Of a stretch of 7,230 nucleotides of DNA, positions 5,125-7,230 are shown one piece after another; positions within the stretch are counted from its first letter, which is position 1, and each line of letters begins with the position of its first letter. A program made the position numbers and the translations under genes. The stretch comes from Sedimentisphaerales bacterium (GTDB lineage: Bacteria > Planctomycetota > Phycisphaerae > Sedimentisphaerales > SG8-4), in NCBI GenBank assembly GCA_016932895.1, contig JAFGCA010000389.1:1-7230 (forward strand), in the 5' to 3' direction. Under the pieces are notes generated by a model. The model ran no database searches, was not told the origin of the DNA, and worked only from the letters and a program-made list of their open reading frames with translations.

Positions 5125-5144
5125 GTGTGCCCGTAAGGGCGTAC
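5125..5144. terminator. 8-bp hairpin just after the GH31 stop
   Basis: GTGTGCCC (5125-5132) pairs with GGGCGTAC (5137-5144), including two G-T pairs, around a GTAA loop, 11 bases past the GH31 stop on the minus strand. In the GH31 transcript the loop reads UUAC; on the plus strand it is a GNRA-type loop. It may stabilise the 3' end or end transcription; no T-run follows directly. Confidence 0.4.
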
Positions 5145-5155
5145 AGCCTCACGCC

Positions 5156-7230
5156 TCATGGCATCGCTACGAACGAGACCTCAGTTTGCCTGCCGTTGAA
5201 TTCAGCCGCCTTACGAGTGCCTTCCGGCAGGACGATGACGGAGAAGGTGCGGGGCGACAAGGGCCTTCCTTCCATCCGTGGATCGGGTTCGATGGTCAGA
5301 CGCTTTTCGGTGTTGTTCCAGGTGAGGTGGGTCCAGGTGGCCTGGCCTTGCAGGTAGTCCAGGGTTTGGCCGTCGTCTTCATACAGGGTGAAGTCGCCGT
5401 CGGCGCCGGGGTAGATTTGCAGCGTCGTGGGGTCGGTGACGGGTTGGTCGGTGTATTGGCGGACGGGATCGAGGGGAATGATGGCACCGGCGCGGACGTA
5501 GATGGGCATCTTGGAGAGGTTTACGTCGCGCGTCACGGTCCGGCCGCCTGTCTGCTTTTCGTTCGTCCACCAGTCGTACCAGTCGCCTTCGGGCAGGTAG
5601 ACGTCTCGCGATCTGGCGGCGGGCGTGAAGACCGGGGCGATGAGCAGGTCACGACCCCAGAGGTACTCGCTGCCGAGGCTGCGGGCCTTCTCGTCGTTGG
5701 GGTAGTGCAACCAGAGGGCTCGCATCAAGGGTAAGCCGGTGTCACGGGCTTGCCGCGCGAGGGTGTAGGTGTAGGGCATGAGCCGGTAGCGCAGCTCGGC
5801 GTATTGGCGGCAGACCGCTTCGATGGCGGGGTTGTTCAGCTCGCTCTTGCTCGGCAGGTCGCGCTGGCCTTCGAGGTCGCCCATGTCACTGAGGCCCCAG
5901 CCCCAGGGGGTGCGGAGCCGCCAGATGCGGCCGTGCGAGCGGAACGAGGGACAGAAGGACGAGAACTGGAACCAGCGGGCGTAGAGCTCGCCCGTCAGTT
6001 CGGAGGTGGTGTAGAAGCCGCCGGTGTCGGAGCCCCAGTAAGGCGAGAGGCTCAGCGAATGGTTGACGCCGACGGCGATCTGGCCTTCGAGCGTCTTCCA
6101 GGCCGACTGCGTGTCGCCCGACCAGACCCAGCCACCCCACTGGGCGATGCCGAGATGGCCGTTGCGGTGCAGGCTCCAGGGGCGCTCGTTCGGCTGCGCC
6201 GACAGCGGGCCCTGGTAGTAGAGCTGGTGACGCTTGATCCGCTCGAAGAGGTTGAACCAGTCGCCTTCGTCGGGCCACCAGGCGTCGATGCCGGCCTTGA
6301 CCAGGCCGACGTGCTGCTGCCAGTAGTTGAGGATGTGCGAGTTGTCCAGCGGCTCACTCGGTCGCGGCGGGATCGTGCCTTGCAGCGTGGGCAGGCGGTC
6401 CCGCTGCCAGGGGACCATGTGGACGATGACCTTGACGTGGCGCGCGTGCAGGTCGGCCAGGACGTCGGCGGGGTCGCGCTGGAAGACTTTCGGGTTGAAA
6501 TCGAACGAAGGCTGGCGCGTGTTCCAGCCGGTGGGCGTGAAGCCGGTGCCGAGGTAGATGACCGCGTCGAGCGGCATGTGCTTCTGACGGAAGGTATCGA
6601 CGACGTGCAGCAGGAGCGACTCGCTGTCGAGGTTGGCGTCGGTCAGCTCGCGGTGCGATTGCATGTAGCCGAGCGACCACTTCGGAGGCATGACCGCGGG
6701 TCCGCTGATGACGGAGACGTCCTTCATCAGGTCGGCCGGGTTGTGGGCGTCGAAGATGAAGACGTCGAAGACGCCGGGCGCGATGGTGTCGATCGGCGGG
6801 CGGCCTTGGATCTGGGCGAGATATCGGCTGCGCTCCTGGTTGCGCTGGCGGCGGTCGCCTTCGCCGTCGGGCGCGGGCGGGTCAGGCGGCGCCCAGGGGA
6901 TAAACCTGCCGCGCTCGTTGCGCAGGTCGATCTGGCCCCAGGGGGTCGCGACGAAGAACCCCCAGCCCTCGGTGCCAATCAGCAGCGCCACGGGATTGCG
7001 CGAGCCGTAGGCGTTCGACTGCCAGCGAGGCTGCATCTCGTGGAGCCGGCCGCGACGGTCGAATTCAATGGTCTCGTTGCGCCAGTCCCGACCCATCTGC
7101 GGGCCGCCTTCGCCCATGCCCAGCACGGGCTGGTCTCCCACGTGGAAGGTCAGGCTTCCGTCGGCCTCGAAGATCACGTCCTGAACCGCCTGCCCCTGCG
7201 CGTTGGTCACGACCACGCGGAGAGGATTCA
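5156..7230 (-). CDS. GH31-family alpha-glycosidase, start outside the window
   Basis: At least 690 residues; the frame stays open to the right edge (NPLR precedes the GTG at 7216), so the true start lies beyond base 7230. Residue numbers here count from that GTG. The N-terminal beta-sandwich (about 20-175, with GMGEGGPQ at 33-40) carries a Pro/Arg-rich insert at about 109-131. The TIM barrel follows: VIYLGTGFTP, then the nucleophile motif GIDAWWPDEGDW with D316, the acid/base motif WVWSGDTQSAW with D368, GSDTGGF (396-401) and FRSHGR (425-430). C-terminal beta domains include LLIAPVF, MPIYVRAGAIIP and a DUF5110-like end with LYEDDG (611-616). GH31 enzymes are retaining alpha-glucosidases, alpha-xylosidases and relatives; the substrate cannot be fixed, and WWPDEGD differs from the classical WxDMNE. 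Signal peptide status is not visible. With the GH28 gene it suggests polysaccharide breakdown. Confidence 0.93.
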   Translation of the reverse strand, partial: NPLRVVVTNAQGQAVQDVIFEADGSLTFHVGDQPVLGMGEGGPQMGRDWRNETIEFDRRGRLHEMQPRWQSNAYGSRNPVALLIGTEGWGFFVATPWGQIDLRNERGRFIPWAPPDPPAPDGEGDRRQRNQERSRYLAQIQGRPPIDTIAPGVFDVFIFDAHNPADLMKDVSVISGPAVMPPKWSLGYMQSHRELTDANLDSESLLLHVVDTFRQKHMPLDAVIYLGTGFTPTGWNTRQPSFDFNPKVFQRDPADVLADLHARHVKVIVHMVPWQRDRLPTLQGTIPPRPSEPLDNSHILNYWQQHVGLVKAGIDAWWPDEGDWFNLFERIKRHQLYYQGPLSAQPNERPWSLHRNGHLGIAQWGGWVWSGDTQSAWKTLEGQIAVGVNHSLSLSPYWGSDTGGFYTTSELTGELYARWFQFSSFCPSFRSHGRIWRLRTPWGWGLSDMGDLEGQRDLPSKSELNNPAIEAVCRQYAELRYRLMPYTYTLARQARDTGLPLMRALWLHYPNDEKARSLGSEYLWGRDLLIAPVFTPAARSRDVYLPEGDWYDWWTNEKQTGGRTVTRDVNLSKMPIYVRAGAIIPLDPVRQYTDQPVTDPTTLQIYPGADGDFTLYEDDGQTLDYLQGQATWTHLTWNNTEKRLTIEPDPRMEGRPLSPRTFSVIVLPEGTRKAAEFNGRQTEVSFVAMP

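Larger units (their letters stand above)
4817..5155. other. 339-bp intergenic region between HEPN-like and GH31 genes
   Basis: No convincing gene is seen; the open frames crossing it have no recognisable domains and lack good ribosome sites. It holds the promoter and inverted repeats of the HEPN-like gene on its left side, and two hairpins (5058-5076 and 5125-5144) on the right, downstream of the GH31 gene. The sequence in between (about 4925-5055) shows no clear structure. Confidence 0.6.

Noticed and set aside
4704..5125. Plus-strand small open frames (96 and 104 codons) upstream of GH31's 3' end
   Set aside because: They overlap the HEPN-like gene start and its promoter, are Cys/Arg/Pro-rich and lack domain patterns.
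5186..5734. Plus-strand 182-codon frame inside the GH31 region
   Set aside because: Antisense to the well-supported GH31 gene, Val/Gly-rich, no domain.
1..7230. CRISPR array, tRNA, rRNA or riboswitch
   Set aside because: No regularly spaced repeats, cloverleaf-like segments or recognisable conserved RNA cores were seen by eye.

Overview
The window is from a GC-rich bacterial chromosome. The mix of genes suggests a Planctomycetota or similar PVC-type or environmental carbohydrate degrader: a TolC-family exporter subunit, GH28 and GH31 glycosidases, and a small membrane-anchored protein with a pseudopilin-like stretch. That assignment is an inference from gene style, since there is no rRNA or other marker gene here. 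Both window edges cut genes: the TolC-type gene lacks its 5' part and the GH31 gene lacks its start.

Layout. At 2-1066 (+) lies the C-terminal three-quarters of a TolC-type outer-membrane efflux protein. After a hairpin-bearing gap comes a secreted GH28 beta-helix (polygalacturonase-like) gene at 1188-2453 (+). It faces a convergent small gene at 2582-3055 (-) for a membrane-anchored protein, and the short gap between them carries two hairpins. At 3212-3964 sits a compact mobile unit: a RAYT/Y1-type transposase gene (3273-3950, +) bracketed by perfect 21-bp inverted repeats, each arm itself a small palindrome. A degraded relative of the same repeat lies upstream at 3111-3151. Convergent to the transposase is a HEPN-like, Abi-type gene (3995-4816, -) with clearly lower GC than its neighbours. 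It has its own near-consensus promoter, overlapped by an operator-like inverted repeat. From 5156 to the right edge (-) runs a large GH31 glycosidase gene.

How it fits together. GH28 and GH31 point inward from either side of a roughly 2.7-kb accessory segment and plausibly belong to one plant- or algal-polysaccharide utilisation region. The accessory segment (small membrane protein, RAYT element, HEPN-like gene) looks like material inserted or accumulated between them. The most interesting parts are the RAYT element with its matched palindromic ends and decayed neighbour copy, the solitary HEPN-like gene with a repeat-decorated promoter (possible stress or phage-defence RNase), and the GH28 protein, which keeps the three acidic catalytic positions but lacks the usual Gly-His-Gly motif. 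I do not see a multi-gene novel system. The HEPN gene is the best candidate for an under-described function.
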